A stretch of 10,536 nucleotides of DNA from Ilumatobacteraceae bacterium. Its GTDB lineage: Bacteria > Actinomycetota > Acidimicrobiia > Acidimicrobiales > Ilumatobacteraceae. Positions within the stretch are counted from its first letter, which is position 1, and each line of letters opens with the position of its first letter. Positions 1 to 6,425 of the stretch are shown piece by piece. The stretch lies in contig JAENVT010000092.1 in assembly GCA_016650435.1 (NCBI GenBank), forward strand, positions 1-10,536. Direction: 5' to 3'. Both the position numbers and the translations under genes were made by a program. Under the pieces are notes generated by a model, which did no database searches, had not been told where the DNA came from, and saw only the letters and a list, made by a program, of their open reading frames with translations.

Positions 1-538
1 CGTCGAGAAGCCTGCGCCAGGAACGGCGCCGAGCAACATGATCAACGCAGGCACATACGTGCTGGAGCCTTCGGTGTTGCAGCGCATACCTCCCGGGCAA
101 AAGGTGTCGATCGAGCGCGTCACGTTCCCCGAGGTCGCGGCCGGTGGGCGTCTCTTCGCGATGCCGACCGACGACTACTGGCTCGACGCCGGCAGTCCTG
201 CTTTGTATCTGCAGGCCAACCTCGACTTGTTGGACGGCACGCGGCCATTGCACTCGAGCGTCGCAATTCACAAGGGTGCCCGGGTCGATGCATCGGCGTT
301 GGTGACGAACAGCATCGTTGCCGACGGCGTCTCCGTCGCTGCCAACGCCACAGTCACCGACTGTGTCCTCCTGCCATGCGCCGTCGTGGGCGAGCGGGCC
401 GTGGTGGCAAACTCAGTGGTCATGGGCAAGATCGGCGAGGGCGCCAACGTCACGAACAGCGTGCTCGGCCTGCATGGCTGGGTTGCGCCGGGCGAACAGC
501 TGTCGGGCGAATACCGACCTCCTGCCGACGCGACGTGA
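1..538 (+). CDS. Mannose-1-phosphate guanylyltransferase, C-terminal half (5' end outside window)
   Basis: This is the 3' part of a sugar-phosphate nucleotidyltransferase gene. The reading frame is open from base 2 and begins inside the protein at VEKP, so the true start lies upstream. VEKP, the INAGTYVLEP stretch and the YWLDAGSP motif are the conserved second half of the nucleotidyltransferase fold, with the Lys and Asp that contact the sugar phosphate and metal. From about visible residue 85 onward, hexapeptide-like repeats (VDASALV, VSVAANATV, VVGERAVV, IGEGANV) form a left-handed beta-helix tail. The wording is closest to actinobacterial GDP-mannose pyrophosphorylases (named manB in mycobacteria, manC elsewhere), which make GDP-mannose from mannose-1-phosphate and GTP in the cytoplasm. 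Family members are about 360 residues and 178 are visible here. A glucose-1-phosphate-specific relative cannot be fully excluded, but the gmd gene nearby needs GDP-mannose. The TGA stop overlaps the next gene as GTGA, implying translational coupling. Confidence 0.88.
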   Translation, partial: VEKPAPGTAPSNMINAGTYVLEPSVLQRIPPGQKVSIERVTFPEVAAGGRLFAMPTDDYWLDAGSPALYLQANLDLLDGTRPLHSSVAIHKGARVDASALVTNSIVADGVSVAANATVTDCVLLPCAVVGERAVVANSVVMGKIGEGANVTNSVLGLHGWVAPGEQLSGEYRPPADAT

Positions 539-1431
539 ACATCATGGTCGTTGGTGGAGCCGGGTTCCTCGGTTCGCACCTGGTCGATCGTCTCATCGCC
601 GAGGGCAACACCGTCGATGTCGTCGACGATCTCTCCAGTGGTTCGCTTGCCAATCTCGCCGAGGCGCGTTCGGCCGGTGGGGCGTTGAAGATCCACACGC
701 TCGACGTGCTCGCCGACGAGTTCGCGACGCTCACCGCGATGCGTCCGCCGGACGTCGTGTACCACCTCGCCTGGCTGGCGCCCGGCCGAGGCACCGCTGC
801 CCAGGCTGGCCACGCTATGCAAAGCGTGCTATCGGTGCTTGAAGCTGCGCGCCTGCAGGGAACCAAGGTTGTCACTGCGCTGCCTGGCGCGGCGTTGTAT
901 GGCGACGTGCCGCTACGCGAGCTGCCGATCAAGGAGGGTCACGCCTGGAATCCGATCGGATTGCACGGCATCGTTGCCAAAGCAATCGTCGACATGCTCA
1001 ATATGTACCGCGCCGATCACACGGTCGAGTTCACCGCCTTGGCGATGAGCACCATCTACGGCTCGAGACAACGCGCCGACGGGGGAGTCGTCGGTGCATT
1101 CGCTCATGCGCTGCGCACGGCTACAAGTCCCGAGATCCATGGCGACGGCCGCCAGACACGCGACTTCCTGTACGTCGACGATGCGGTCGACGCATTGGTG
1201 CGCGCCAGCACGCGGGGAGGTGGGCTAGTCGTCAACATTGGATCGGGGATCAGCACGTCGATCCGCGATCTGTGGAACCTGATGGCAGGTCCCAGTGCCC
1301 AGGATCCGGTCGCCGCGCCGCGGCGTCTCAACGACATCACATGGTTTGCGCTCTCGCCGACACGCGCCCGCATCCACCTCGCGTGGGCGCCGTGGACCGA
1401 CCTGCGCGTCGGCCTGCGATCACTGGGGTGA
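535..1431 (+). CDS. NAD-dependent epimerase/dehydratase-family protein (extended SDR) with degenerate catalytic residues
   Basis: The product is 298 residues if the GTG at 535 is the start; an ATG at 544 is an alternative. The GTG overlaps the upstream stop by four bases, which is why I prefer it. Residues 4-13 hold the Rossmann glycine motif (GGAGFLGSH) and residues 28-32 the acidic end of the second strand (VDVVDD), as in NAD-binding sugar-nucleotide epimerases. YHLAW (76-80), LYGD (121-124), the RDFLYVDDAVDAL stretch (209-221) and NIGSG (234-238) are further extended-SDR landmarks. The active site is odd. Where the family has Ser-Ser before the AAVYG-type strand there is Pro117-Gly118, and where it has Tyr-x-x-x-Lys the sequence reads HGIVAK (144-149), with no Tyr four residues before Lys149. 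A true UDP/GDP-sugar 4-epimerase or 4,6-dehydratase needs these, so the protein may be a binding or structural paralogue, or may act by a variant mechanism. Its substrate is unknown; the neighbouring guanylyltransferase suggests a nucleotide sugar. Confidence 0.85.
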   Translation: MNIMVVGGAGFLGSHLVDRLIAEGNTVDVVDDLSSGSLANLAEARSAGGALKIHTLDVLADEFATLTAMRPPDVVYHLAWLAPGRGTAAQAGHAMQSVLSVLEAARLQGTKVVTALPGAALYGDVPLRELPIKEGHAWNPIGLHGIVAKAIVDMLNMYRADHTVEFTALAMSTIYGSRQRADGGVVGAFAHALRTATSPEIHGDGRQTRDFLYVDDAVDALVRASTRGGGLVVNIGSGISTSIRDLWNLMAGPSAQDPVAAPRRLNDITWFALSPTRARIHLAWAPWTDLRVGLRSLG

Positions 1432-2379
1432 GGCGGCGCGAAGCGCGACCGTGGCGAGCTGCGATCCGATTTCCGGACTGCTCATCACCGACGGAGTGAT
1501 CACGGCACGCATTCCCGCGTCTTCGACCGCTGCTGCCAGATGAGCGTCGACGGGATCGATCACCAATGTCGCCGCAATCGGCGCGTACAGCCGGGCGACA
1601 CCGACCACCGACGACTCGTGGCCGAGTTCGGTCAGCATCCGGTCAGCGGGTCCCTTCAGTGCCGCGCCGCCGACGATCGGTGAGATTGCCACGACATACG
1701 ATCGCCTGCCGGCAAGGATCGGATCGACCTCGGCGAGTGCACGAATCGGGCCGATCGACACGATGGGGTTCGACGGCGCAATGACGATGCACTCGGCCTC
1801 GTTCAAGACCCTGTCGAGCCCTGGAGCAAGGGCAGCTTCGGTAGAGCCGACGAAGCGCACCGCAGTGATGGGTACCCCGTGGTGCAACTTGACGAAGTAT
1901 TCCTGGAAGGAGACATCGCTGCCGTCGGCGAGGGTGACGACGGTACAGACCGTCTGGTCGCTCATCGGGACCAATCGCTGCCTGATATGCCACGCGGTAC
2001 AGATCTCCGCCGTTACCTCCGAGAGGGTGGCGCCCTCGTCAAGGCGTGCGGTGCGGTAGAAGTGGGTGGCCAGATCGCGGTCGCCGAGGTTGAACCATGT
2101 CGGCGCAGCAGCCGATCGCTGCGGTCGCACATTTGCGTACCGCTGCAACGCCTCCATCGCCCGCCACGATTCGTCGGACAACCCCCAGCCGCGATCGGGG
2201 TCGATCGCGTTGGCCAACGTGTACGTGACGGTGTCGAGGTCAGGCGAGATGGCGAGACCATGCAACACCGTGTCGTCTGCAGTGTTGACGATGCCAACCG
2301 TCTCGGACGGGTCGGTGACGCGCGCCAGCGCGGCGAGAAATCGAGCAGCGCCGACGCCACCGCACAACACGGCGATCAT
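1420..2379 (-). CDS. cofD: CofD/FbiA family: 2-phospho-L-lactate (or phosphoenolpyruvate) transferase of coenzyme F420 synthesis
   Basis: This cytoplasmic enzyme of coenzyme F420 synthesis joins the activated three-carbon acid (lactyl-2-diphospho-guanosine in archaea, the phosphoenolpyruvate equivalent in mycobacteria, where it is FbiA) to the deazaflavin Fo. The 319-residue product has the normal family length. Diagnostic stretches are CGGVGAARFL (6-15), NTADDTVLHGL (32-42), SPDLDTVTYTLA (45-56), the WFNLGDRDLATH segment (95-106), APSNPIVSIGPI (201-212) and SPIVGGAALKGPADRML (233-249). The ATG at 2379 places the start just before the nucleotide-binding strand; the open frame extends further upstream but only into the glycosyltransferase coding sequence. 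It lies 13 bases after that gene's stop on the same strand, so the two are probably co-transcribed. No strong Shine-Dalgarno is visible. Its last codons overlap the convergent epimerase-like gene by 12 bases. The usual partner fbiB/cofE is not in the window. Confidence 0.95.
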   Translation of the reverse strand: MIAVLCGGVGAARFLAALARVTDPSETVGIVNTADDTVLHGLAISPDLDTVTYTLANAIDPDRGWGLSDESWRAMEALQRYANVRPQRSAAAPTWFNLGDRDLATHFYRTARLDEGATLSEVTAEICTAWHIRQRLVPMSDQTVCTVVTLADGSDVSFQEYFVKLHHGVPITAVRFVGSTEAALAPGLDRVLNEAECIVIAPSNPIVSIGPIRALAEVDPILAGRRSYVVAISPIVGGAALKGPADRMLTELGHESSVVGVARLYAPIAATLVIDPVDAHLAAAVEDAGMRAVITPSVMSSPEIGSQLATVALRAASPQ

Positions 2380-2392
2380 CGCGATACCACGG

Positions 2393-3493
2393 TCATGTCG
2401 TTTCCTCTGCCAGTCGCCTGTAGAGGGAAGACAGATCCCGTGCGCACCGCTGCCATGAGAACGACGCCAGCTGTGTTGCGGCCTCTGACAGGAGTTGGGT
2501 GCGAACGTTGTCGTCGAACGCTGCACTCACCAGGTTGCCGGCCAGAGCGATCACATCGTCCGGGTCGCAGAGGAGCCCGGCCGAGCCACACACCTCGGGG
2601 ATGCTGCCGCGGTCGCTCGCCACGATCGGAACGCCAACTTGCATCGCATCCAACAGCGGGAACCCGAATCCCTCATCCAGCGATGGATAGGCGAGAACCG
2701 TGGCGTTGCGCAGCAGCCACGATCGCGCAGATTCCTCAATTCGTCCGGTCATCACGACCCGCTTTGCAGCTGACGGATCCAGTCTGTCGATCGCGGAGTT
2801 GATGGCCGGCCGGTCGTCACCATCGGCGCCTGCCAACACCAACAAGATCTCGTCGCGCTCCGACGCGAGTAGACCGAATGCCTCGACGAGGATCGGCAGG
2901 TTCTTGCGTCGCTCGAGGGTTCCGACCGCGGCGATGTATGGGCGGCCGACGAGCGCGGGAACCGGCGGATCCTGCGATGGCGCGGGCATCGGCACGGCGG
3001 CGAGCGGGATCATCGCGATGCGGGCCGCGGGAAACAGATCTGCGATCTCCGCCGCAGTCGACGCCGAACTCGTGTGAACTGTGGCGCCGCGTGAGATTGC
3101 CCGCCCAAGTACTCGGCCAGCTTGATGCACCGCCCTGCCGGCCAGCATCGGATGGCGCAGGAACCAACAGTCGTACACCGACACCACCCGTGGGACGCGA
3201 GATGGAGGCACGACGTAGTTAGTGCCGTGAACTACATCGGGCCTACCGAGGAATCGGTCGACCCGCGGCCGGTCGACGACACCCCACAGCCGATGGGCGA
3301 GCACCGCAGGCAGCGGCAATCGATGGGCGCCGGTTGGCGGGCGCGATCGAAACGAGGTGATGTACTCAACGAGCTCGAGATCGTCGGTGCCGCCCAACGC
3401 TTCGCGCATCGCGGCGACTGCCTGTCCGACACCCGTACGTGGCCCGGCGAGTGGGCCGACATCGAAGGCGACGCGCAGTGGATTCATGGGCAT
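2393..3493 (-). CDS. Glycosyltransferase family 4 (GT-B fold, mannosyl/rhamnosyl-transferase-like)
   Basis: This is a retaining, nucleotide-sugar-dependent glycosyltransferase of about 366 residues, without membrane segments, expected to work on the cytoplasmic face. The N-terminal domain opens with AFDVGPL and a glycine-rich GVGQ loop (21-24), where acceptor-side residues sit. HGTNYVVPP (89-97) and VSVYDCW (104-110) are typical of mannosyltransferase-like members. The C-terminal donor domain starts at PYIAAVGTLERRKNLP (185-200), carrying the Arg/Lys that bind donor phosphates, and ends with YPSLDEGFGFPLLDAM (269-284) and the GSIPEVCG motif. The family EX7E motif is present as EX7D (Glu274, Asp282), a conservative change. 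The start could be the ATG at 3493 or at 3487; neither has a good ribosome-binding site, and a TTG at 3529 is less likely. cofD follows after 13 bases. Donor and acceptor cannot be read from sequence; GDP-mannose or a 6-deoxysugar would fit the locus. Confidence 0.9.
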   Translation of the reverse strand: MPMNPLRVAFDVGPLAGPRTGVGQAVAAMREALGGTDDLELVEYITSFRSRPPTGAHRLPLPAVLAHRLWGVVDRPRVDRFLGRPDVVHGTNYVVPPSRVPRVVSVYDCWFLRHPMLAGRAVHQAGRVLGRAISRGATVHTSSASTAAEIADLFPAARIAMIPLAAVPMPAPSQDPPVPALVGRPYIAAVGTLERRKNLPILVEAFGLLASERDEILLVLAGADGDDRPAINSAIDRLDPSAAKRVVMTGRIEESARSWLLRNATVLAYPSLDEGFGFPLLDAMQVGVPIVASDRGSIPEVCGSAGLLCDPDDVIALAGNLVSAAFDDNVRTQLLSEAATQLASFSWQRCARDLSSLYRRLAEETT

Positions 3494-3507
3494 GCCGAGG
3501 CTACCCG

Positions 3508-3540
3508 TTGGCACCTGAAGGCTGGCCAAAGCCGTAGACT
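3508..3540 (+). promoter_or_regulatory. Weak candidate promoter for gmd
   Basis: In the 89-base divergent gap there is a TTGGCA at 3508-3513 and a TAGACT at 3535-3540. The -10-like box has the TANNNT form common in actinobacteria, but the spacer of 21 bases is too long for a classical sigma-70 pair, so only the -10 may be real. The location upstream of a good gmd ribosome-binding site is the main support. I could not find a convincing promoter for the divergent GT4 gene here. Confidence 0.2.
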
Positions 3541-3568
3541 GCCGTGTCCCGCTTTTTGGCCGACCCTT

Positions 3569-3574
3569 GAAGGA
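3569..3574 (+). promoter_or_regulatory. Shine-Dalgarno of gmd
   Basis: GAAGGA lies eight bases before the ATG at 3583. It is the clearest ribosome-binding site in the window and fixes the gmd start, unlike the other genes here, which mostly lack one. Confidence 0.7.
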
Positions 3575-3582
3575 CTTCTTGC

Positions 3583-4572
3583 ATGCCTCGCGCGTTCATC
3601 ACCGGTGTTACTGGACAAGATGGTCAGCACCTCGCCGAGTTCCTCCATTCCAAGGGCTACGAGGTGTTCGGCATGGTCAAAGGTCAGAACAATCCGCGGA
3701 TGACGATGATGCGCGACGAGTTCCCCTACGTCGAGCCAGTTCCTGGTGACCTCGCCGACCTGCCGTCGTTGGTGAAGGCCCTCGACTCGACCCAGCCCGA
3801 CGAGGTCTACAACCTCGGCGCTATTTCGTTCGTCGCTCTCAGCTTCAATCAGGCCGAGCTCACCGCAAACATCACGGGCACCGGTGTCCTGCGAATGCTC
3901 GAGGCAATCCGCATGGTCGGCGGTGCCGAGAACAACCCGATCCGCTTCTACCAGGCAAGCAGCAGCGAGATGTTCGGCAAAGTCCGCGAGACCCCGCAGA
4001 CCGAACGCACACCGTTTCATCCGCGGTCTCCATACGGCTGCGCCAAGGTCTTCGGGCACGACATCGTCGTCAACTACCGCGAGAGCTACGGGCTGTTTGC
4101 CTGCAGCGGCATCCTGTTCAACCACGAGGGTCCGCGCCGCGGTGTCGAGTTCGTCACGCGCAAGGTCACCAACGCGGTCGCTCGTATCAAGCTCGGCTTG
4201 CAGACCGACATCGTGTTGGGCAACCTCGACTCCAAGCGCGACTGGGGCTATGCCGGCGACTATGTCAAGGCGATGTGGTTGATGCTGCAACAGGATCAGC
4301 CCGACGACTACGTCGTCGCCACCGGCAAGACCCACAGCATCGAAGACCTGGTTCGCCTGGCGTTCAACGAGGTCGGTATCGAGAACTGGCGCGACTATGT
4401 GCGGCAGGACCCGAAGTTCTTCCGCCCGGCAGAAGTCGACCTGTTGATCGGCGACGCGTCGAAGGCCCGCAGCCAACTCGGGTGGGAGCCAGAGGTTGCC
4501 TTCCCAGAACTGATCAAGGTGATGGTTGCCAACGATTTGAAGATCGAGTCCGAAAAAGCCCGCCGCAGCTAA
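3583..4572 (+). CDS. gmd: GDP-mannose 4,6-dehydratase
   Basis: The enzyme converts GDP-D-mannose to GDP-4-keto-6-deoxy-D-mannose in the cytoplasm, the branch point to GDP-rhamnose, GDP-fucose, perosamine and related sugars. The 329-residue product has the NAD(P)-binding GVTGQDG motif (8-14), YNLGAISFV (76-84) and the SSSEMFG strand (126-132) with catalytic Ser127 and Glu129. It also has the YGCAK motif with Tyr151 and Lys155, the [10 protein letters not shown] segment (219-228) and the near-universal Gmd signature [16 protein letters not shown] (280-295). It is shorter than the enterobacterial enzyme (about 370 residues), lacking part of the early loop that follows the second strand, as in many archaeal and actinobacterial homologues. 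The start is fixed by GAAGGA eight bases upstream. The guanylyltransferase at the left end would supply its substrate. The enzyme acting on its product (a reductase, epimerase or aminotransferase) is not obvious in the window; the epimerase-like gene is a doubtful candidate because of its active site. Confidence 0.95.
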   Translation: MPRAFITGVTGQDGQHLAEFLHSKGYEVFGMVKGQNNPRMTMMRDEFPYVEPVPGDLADLPSLVKALDSTQPDEVYNLGAISFVALSFNQAELTANITGTGVLRMLEAIRMVGGAENNPIRFYQASSSEMFGKVRETPQTERTPFHPRSPYGCAKVFGHDIVVNYRESYGLFACSGILFNHEGPRRGVEFVTRKVTNAVARIKLGLQTDIVLGNLDSKRDWGYAGDYVKAMWLMLQQDQPDDYVVATGKTHSIEDLVRLAFNEVGIENWRDYVRQDPKFFRPAEVDLLIGDASKARSQLGWEPEVAFPELIKVMVANDLKIESEKARRS

Positions 4573-4635
4573 CTCTTCGATCCGGTGTGAGCCAGATCGT
4601 TGGACACGGGCGCCGAAACGTCACGGACGATTCGA

Positions 4636-4648
4636 GAGCGTGGCGCTC
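4636..4648 (-). terminator. Possible short hairpin after the flippase gene
   Basis: GAGCG-TGG-CGCTC forms a perfect five-base-pair GC-rich stem with a three-base loop, directly beyond the flippase stop in the 77-base gap between two convergent genes. There is no T run on either strand, so it is at best a weak or Rho-assisted terminator. It could be chance in GC-rich DNA. Confidence 0.25.
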
Positions 4649-4649
4649 G

Positions 4650-6035
4650 TCAGGTTTCGAGGGGCATGTTGATGATCGCGTCCATCACCGAATCGCCCGA
4701 TGGCACGTCGCCGCTGCGCAGCCTCGATCGCAGGGCCAATCCGAAGACGAACAACGCCACGAACGACGAAGTGACCAGGCCAAGCTCGACCCTCCTGAAC
4801 AGTTCGTCGGAACTGAGCCACGTCACAACGACAAACGTCAACGCACCCGCGCCCCAACCGAGCGCAACCAGGGCGTGACCTCGAAGAGCGATCACCGCCT
4901 GGGCGATGGCCAGCGCAATCATGTAGCAGGCGCTGCCGAGGGCGAGCATCGCCATCGTCTCCCGGCTCAGCGTGGCGTTGTAGAAGCGTTCGATGACAAG
5001 TGGCCCCAGCACGAACGCGCCCAAGGTGCCGACGACACCGACAAGAAGCACCAGCTTCATCAGCCTGGCGAAACCGGAACGGAACTCGGCGATCTCATTG
5101 CGCGCCGCGAGGCGAGACAGGCGGGGGAGGAGGGCCGCTTGCACCGCCTGAAACAGGAACAGAGGAATTCGAGCCAGCAGCACGCCATAGGTGAACTGGG
5201 TGACCAGTTCTTTCTCGCTGTCTTTGGCCAACAAAGTCGCTGCCAACGGGCCGGCGTTGACCAGCGCAGCGGCGAATACGGAGCCAAGCAACAGCCACCC
5301 GAGGTTGGGCGTGACCTCGGCCCAGGATGACTCTGGTCCCGGCTCGGTGCGCAGGGCGCCGCGTGCCTTCACCCACAGCACGCCGGGGATAGGAGACAGG
5401 GCAACCGCAAATCCGTAGAGCCCGACGGTTTTGACGCCGAGGACCGCCAACGTGGCACAGAACGCGATGCGAACAGCGCCGTCGGCTCCCATGACGATGG
5501 CGTACGCATTGAATCTGCCGTTGCCGCTGGCAATACCGCGAGACAGATGGGCGGGGGCGTACGCCGAGAAGGCCACGATCAACGCGACCATCAGGACCCA
5601 GTCGCCGTCGAAGTATCCGCTGACGATCAGCGGACTGGCGGCGAGCGCGGCAATAGTGACTATCGCGGCAAGGCCGATGCCCAGCGAGCGCACCCTGGCA
5701 ACGACGGGCTTGCCTCCCTGGCCAATTGCTCGACGGTGGGCAAGTGTTCTGGCCAACTCTTGTTCGAGCGGCAAGAAGAAGCCGGGAGCCAGGGCGAACG
5801 TGGCGATCCACAGGCTGGCTATCGGTTGCACGGCCTCGTCGCTTCCGAGGGCCACCTTGGCGACCTTCAAGAAGAGGTAGGCGCTGACGCCGGCGATGAG
5901 CAGACCGATTCCTACCGGAAGGGTGCCTTCTGGGAGAGGGGCTCGCCCATCAGGTTTGTCGGGCGCGAGTTGTGCGTCGGAAGGGTCCACCAGACCAGCG
6001 AGGCTAGCGGCACCAGCCCCCTCGCCGCGGTCCAC
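4650..6035 (-). CDS. Multi-pass lipid-linked oligosaccharide flippase (Wzx/MurJ-like, MOP superfamily)
   Basis: This is an integral membrane protein of 461 residues with about 12 hydrophobic segments, for example near residues 41-58, 73-90, 118-138, 146-162, 176-200, 204-222, 245-268, 283-303, 326-347, 360-384, 388-407 and 418-436. The PLFLFQAVQAALLPRLSRLA stretch (291-310) followed by a charged loop is characteristic of polysaccharide-type MOP transporters, which move undecaprenyl-linked saccharides from the inner to the outer leaflet. The first 35 or so residues are hydrophilic and low-complexity, so the true start could be the GTG at 5990 rather than that at 6035; neither has a Shine-Dalgarno, and an in-frame stop lies at 6063-6065. 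It sits 27 bases after the small repeat-protein gene on the same strand, so both are likely driven by the promoter near 6390. Essential MurJ is a relative, but the surrounding glycan genes suggest a polymer-specific flippase. Its substrate is unknown. Confidence 0.85.
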   Translation of the reverse strand: MDRGEGAGAASLAGLVDPSDAQLAPDKPDGRAPLPEGTLPVGIGLLIAGVSAYLFLKVAKVALGSDEAVQPIASLWIATFALAPGFFLPLEQELARTLAHRRAIGQGGKPVVARVRSLGIGLAAIVTIAALAASPLIVSGYFDGDWVLMVALIVAFSAYAPAHLSRGIASGNGRFNAYAIVMGADGAVRIAFCATLAVLGVKTVGLYGFAVALSPIPGVLWVKARGALRTEPGPESSWAEVTPNLGWLLLGSVFAAALVNAGPLAATLLAKDSEKELVTQFTYGVLLARIPLFLFQAVQAALLPRLSRLAARNEIAEFRSGFARLMKLVLLVGVVGTLGAFVLGPLVIERFYNATLSRETMAMLALGSACYMIALAIAQAVIALRGHALVALGWGAGALTFVVVTWLSSDELFRRVELGLVTSSFVALFVFGLALRSRLRSGDVPSGDSVMDAIINMPLET

Positions 6036-6062
6036 CGCAGCGAGGGTGAGGGTGAAAAACGA

Positions 6063-6380
6063 TCAGACCGCGCTGCGAATGAACTCGCGCACTTCGGCGA
6101 GGCGATCGTTGACGATGGTGGTCAATTCGTTTCCGCGGGCCTGGGCTCGCTCGACGGCAACGACGCCGAGTCCGACCGCGATGTAGCCGGCGTCGCGAAC
6201 GGCGGCGGTCAGCTTGGCGGTGTCGATAGCCGGCAGATCGATCTTCGGCAGCTTGTCGAGTAGAGCGTTGACGTCGAGCCGTGAGAAGTCGATGGCCGGC
6301 AAGTCGATGGCCGAGAAGTCGATTGAGGGCAACTTGATGGACGAGAAATCGATAGTGGGCATTTCGGGGAGTTTGAACAT
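6063..6380 (-). CDS. Small protein with pentapeptide-like repeats and an amphipathic C-terminal helix, function unknown
   Basis: The 105-residue product starts at the ATG at 6380, which sits six bases after a strong -10 box, so translation is probably leaderless; an open frame reaching 6419 would lie across the promoter. Residues 8-50 are built from five-residue units of the form (I/L)(D/K)(F/L/V)(S/P)x, such as IDFSS, IKLPS, IDFSA, IDLPA, IDFSR and LDVNA. This resembles pentapeptide repeats but has Ile where the classic family has a small residue, and it is very short. Residues 60-80 (AVRDAGYIAVGLGVVAVERAQ) form a mildly hydrophobic stretch, too polar at its ends for a sure membrane anchor, followed by a charged helical tail ending VREFIRSAV. 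I recall similar short proteins with a DAGY-VAVGLGV core in actinobacteria, but know of no established function. Membrane-surface or granule association is a guess. The gene precedes the flippase by 27 bases on the same strand. Confidence 0.72.
   Translation of the reverse strand: MFKLPEMPTIDFSSIKLPSIDFSAIDLPAIDFSRLDVNALLDKLPKIDLPAIDTAKLTAAVRDAGYIAVGLGVVAVERAQARGNELTTIVNDRLAEVREFIRSAV
6283..6372. repeat. Three imperfect 30-bp tandem repeats within the small protein gene
   Basis: Units begin at 6283, 6313 and 6343 with GAGAAGTCGAT, GAGAAGTCGAT and GAGAAATCGAT on the plus strand, and each carries a GGC or GGGC at mid-unit. Each 30-base unit encodes ten residues, that is two pentapeptides, and there is a weaker 15-base sub-period. 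The first two units are the most alike at their starts, which suggests growth by tandem duplication. Confidence 0.75.
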
Positions 6381-6386
6381 GCAACT

Positions 6387-6415
6387 AATATACCGCATAC
6401 TGCTAACTATTGCAA
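6387..6415 (-). promoter_or_regulatory. Promoter of the small protein gene, probably giving a leaderless mRNA
   Basis: Reading on the minus strand, TTGCAA (6415-6410) is followed by a 17-base spacer and TATATT (6392-6387). Six bases later comes the ATG at 6380. The spacing is ideal for a sigma-70-type promoter and puts the expected transcription start at or within a base or two of the A of the ATG, so the transcript would have no 5' leader. No Shine-Dalgarno could exist in that arrangement. Leaderless genes are common in actinobacteria. Confidence 0.6.
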
Positions 6416-6425
6416 GCACCCCTCA

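Noticed and set aside
2394..2396. ATGA overlap at the GT4 stop as a cofD start
   Set aside because: That ATG is in a different frame and meets a stop after six codons. cofD starts at 2379.
1879..2802. 307-codon plus-strand frame opposite cofD and the GT4 gene
   Set aside because: It is a shadow frame spanning two real minus-strand genes, with no motifs.
3484..4476. 330-codon open frame antisense to gmd
   Set aside because: It is a mirror of gmd in GC-rich codons. The translation has no recognisable domain, and the gmd frame has every catalytic motif.
4275..5330. 351-codon plus-strand frame spanning the end of gmd and the flippase
   Set aside because: It crosses from one real gene into the antisense of another and is rich in Gln, Arg and His with no fold signal. 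The convergent genes explain the region.
6283..6372. CRISPR-like repeat array
   Set aside because: The 30-base units are contiguous without unique spacers, lie inside a reading frame and encode a regular peptide repeat.
6381..6419. N-terminal extension of the small protein to 118 residues
   Set aside because: It would translate through the -10 and -35 boxes, and the extra residues show no resemblance to the rest. The ATG at 6380 fits the promoter better.
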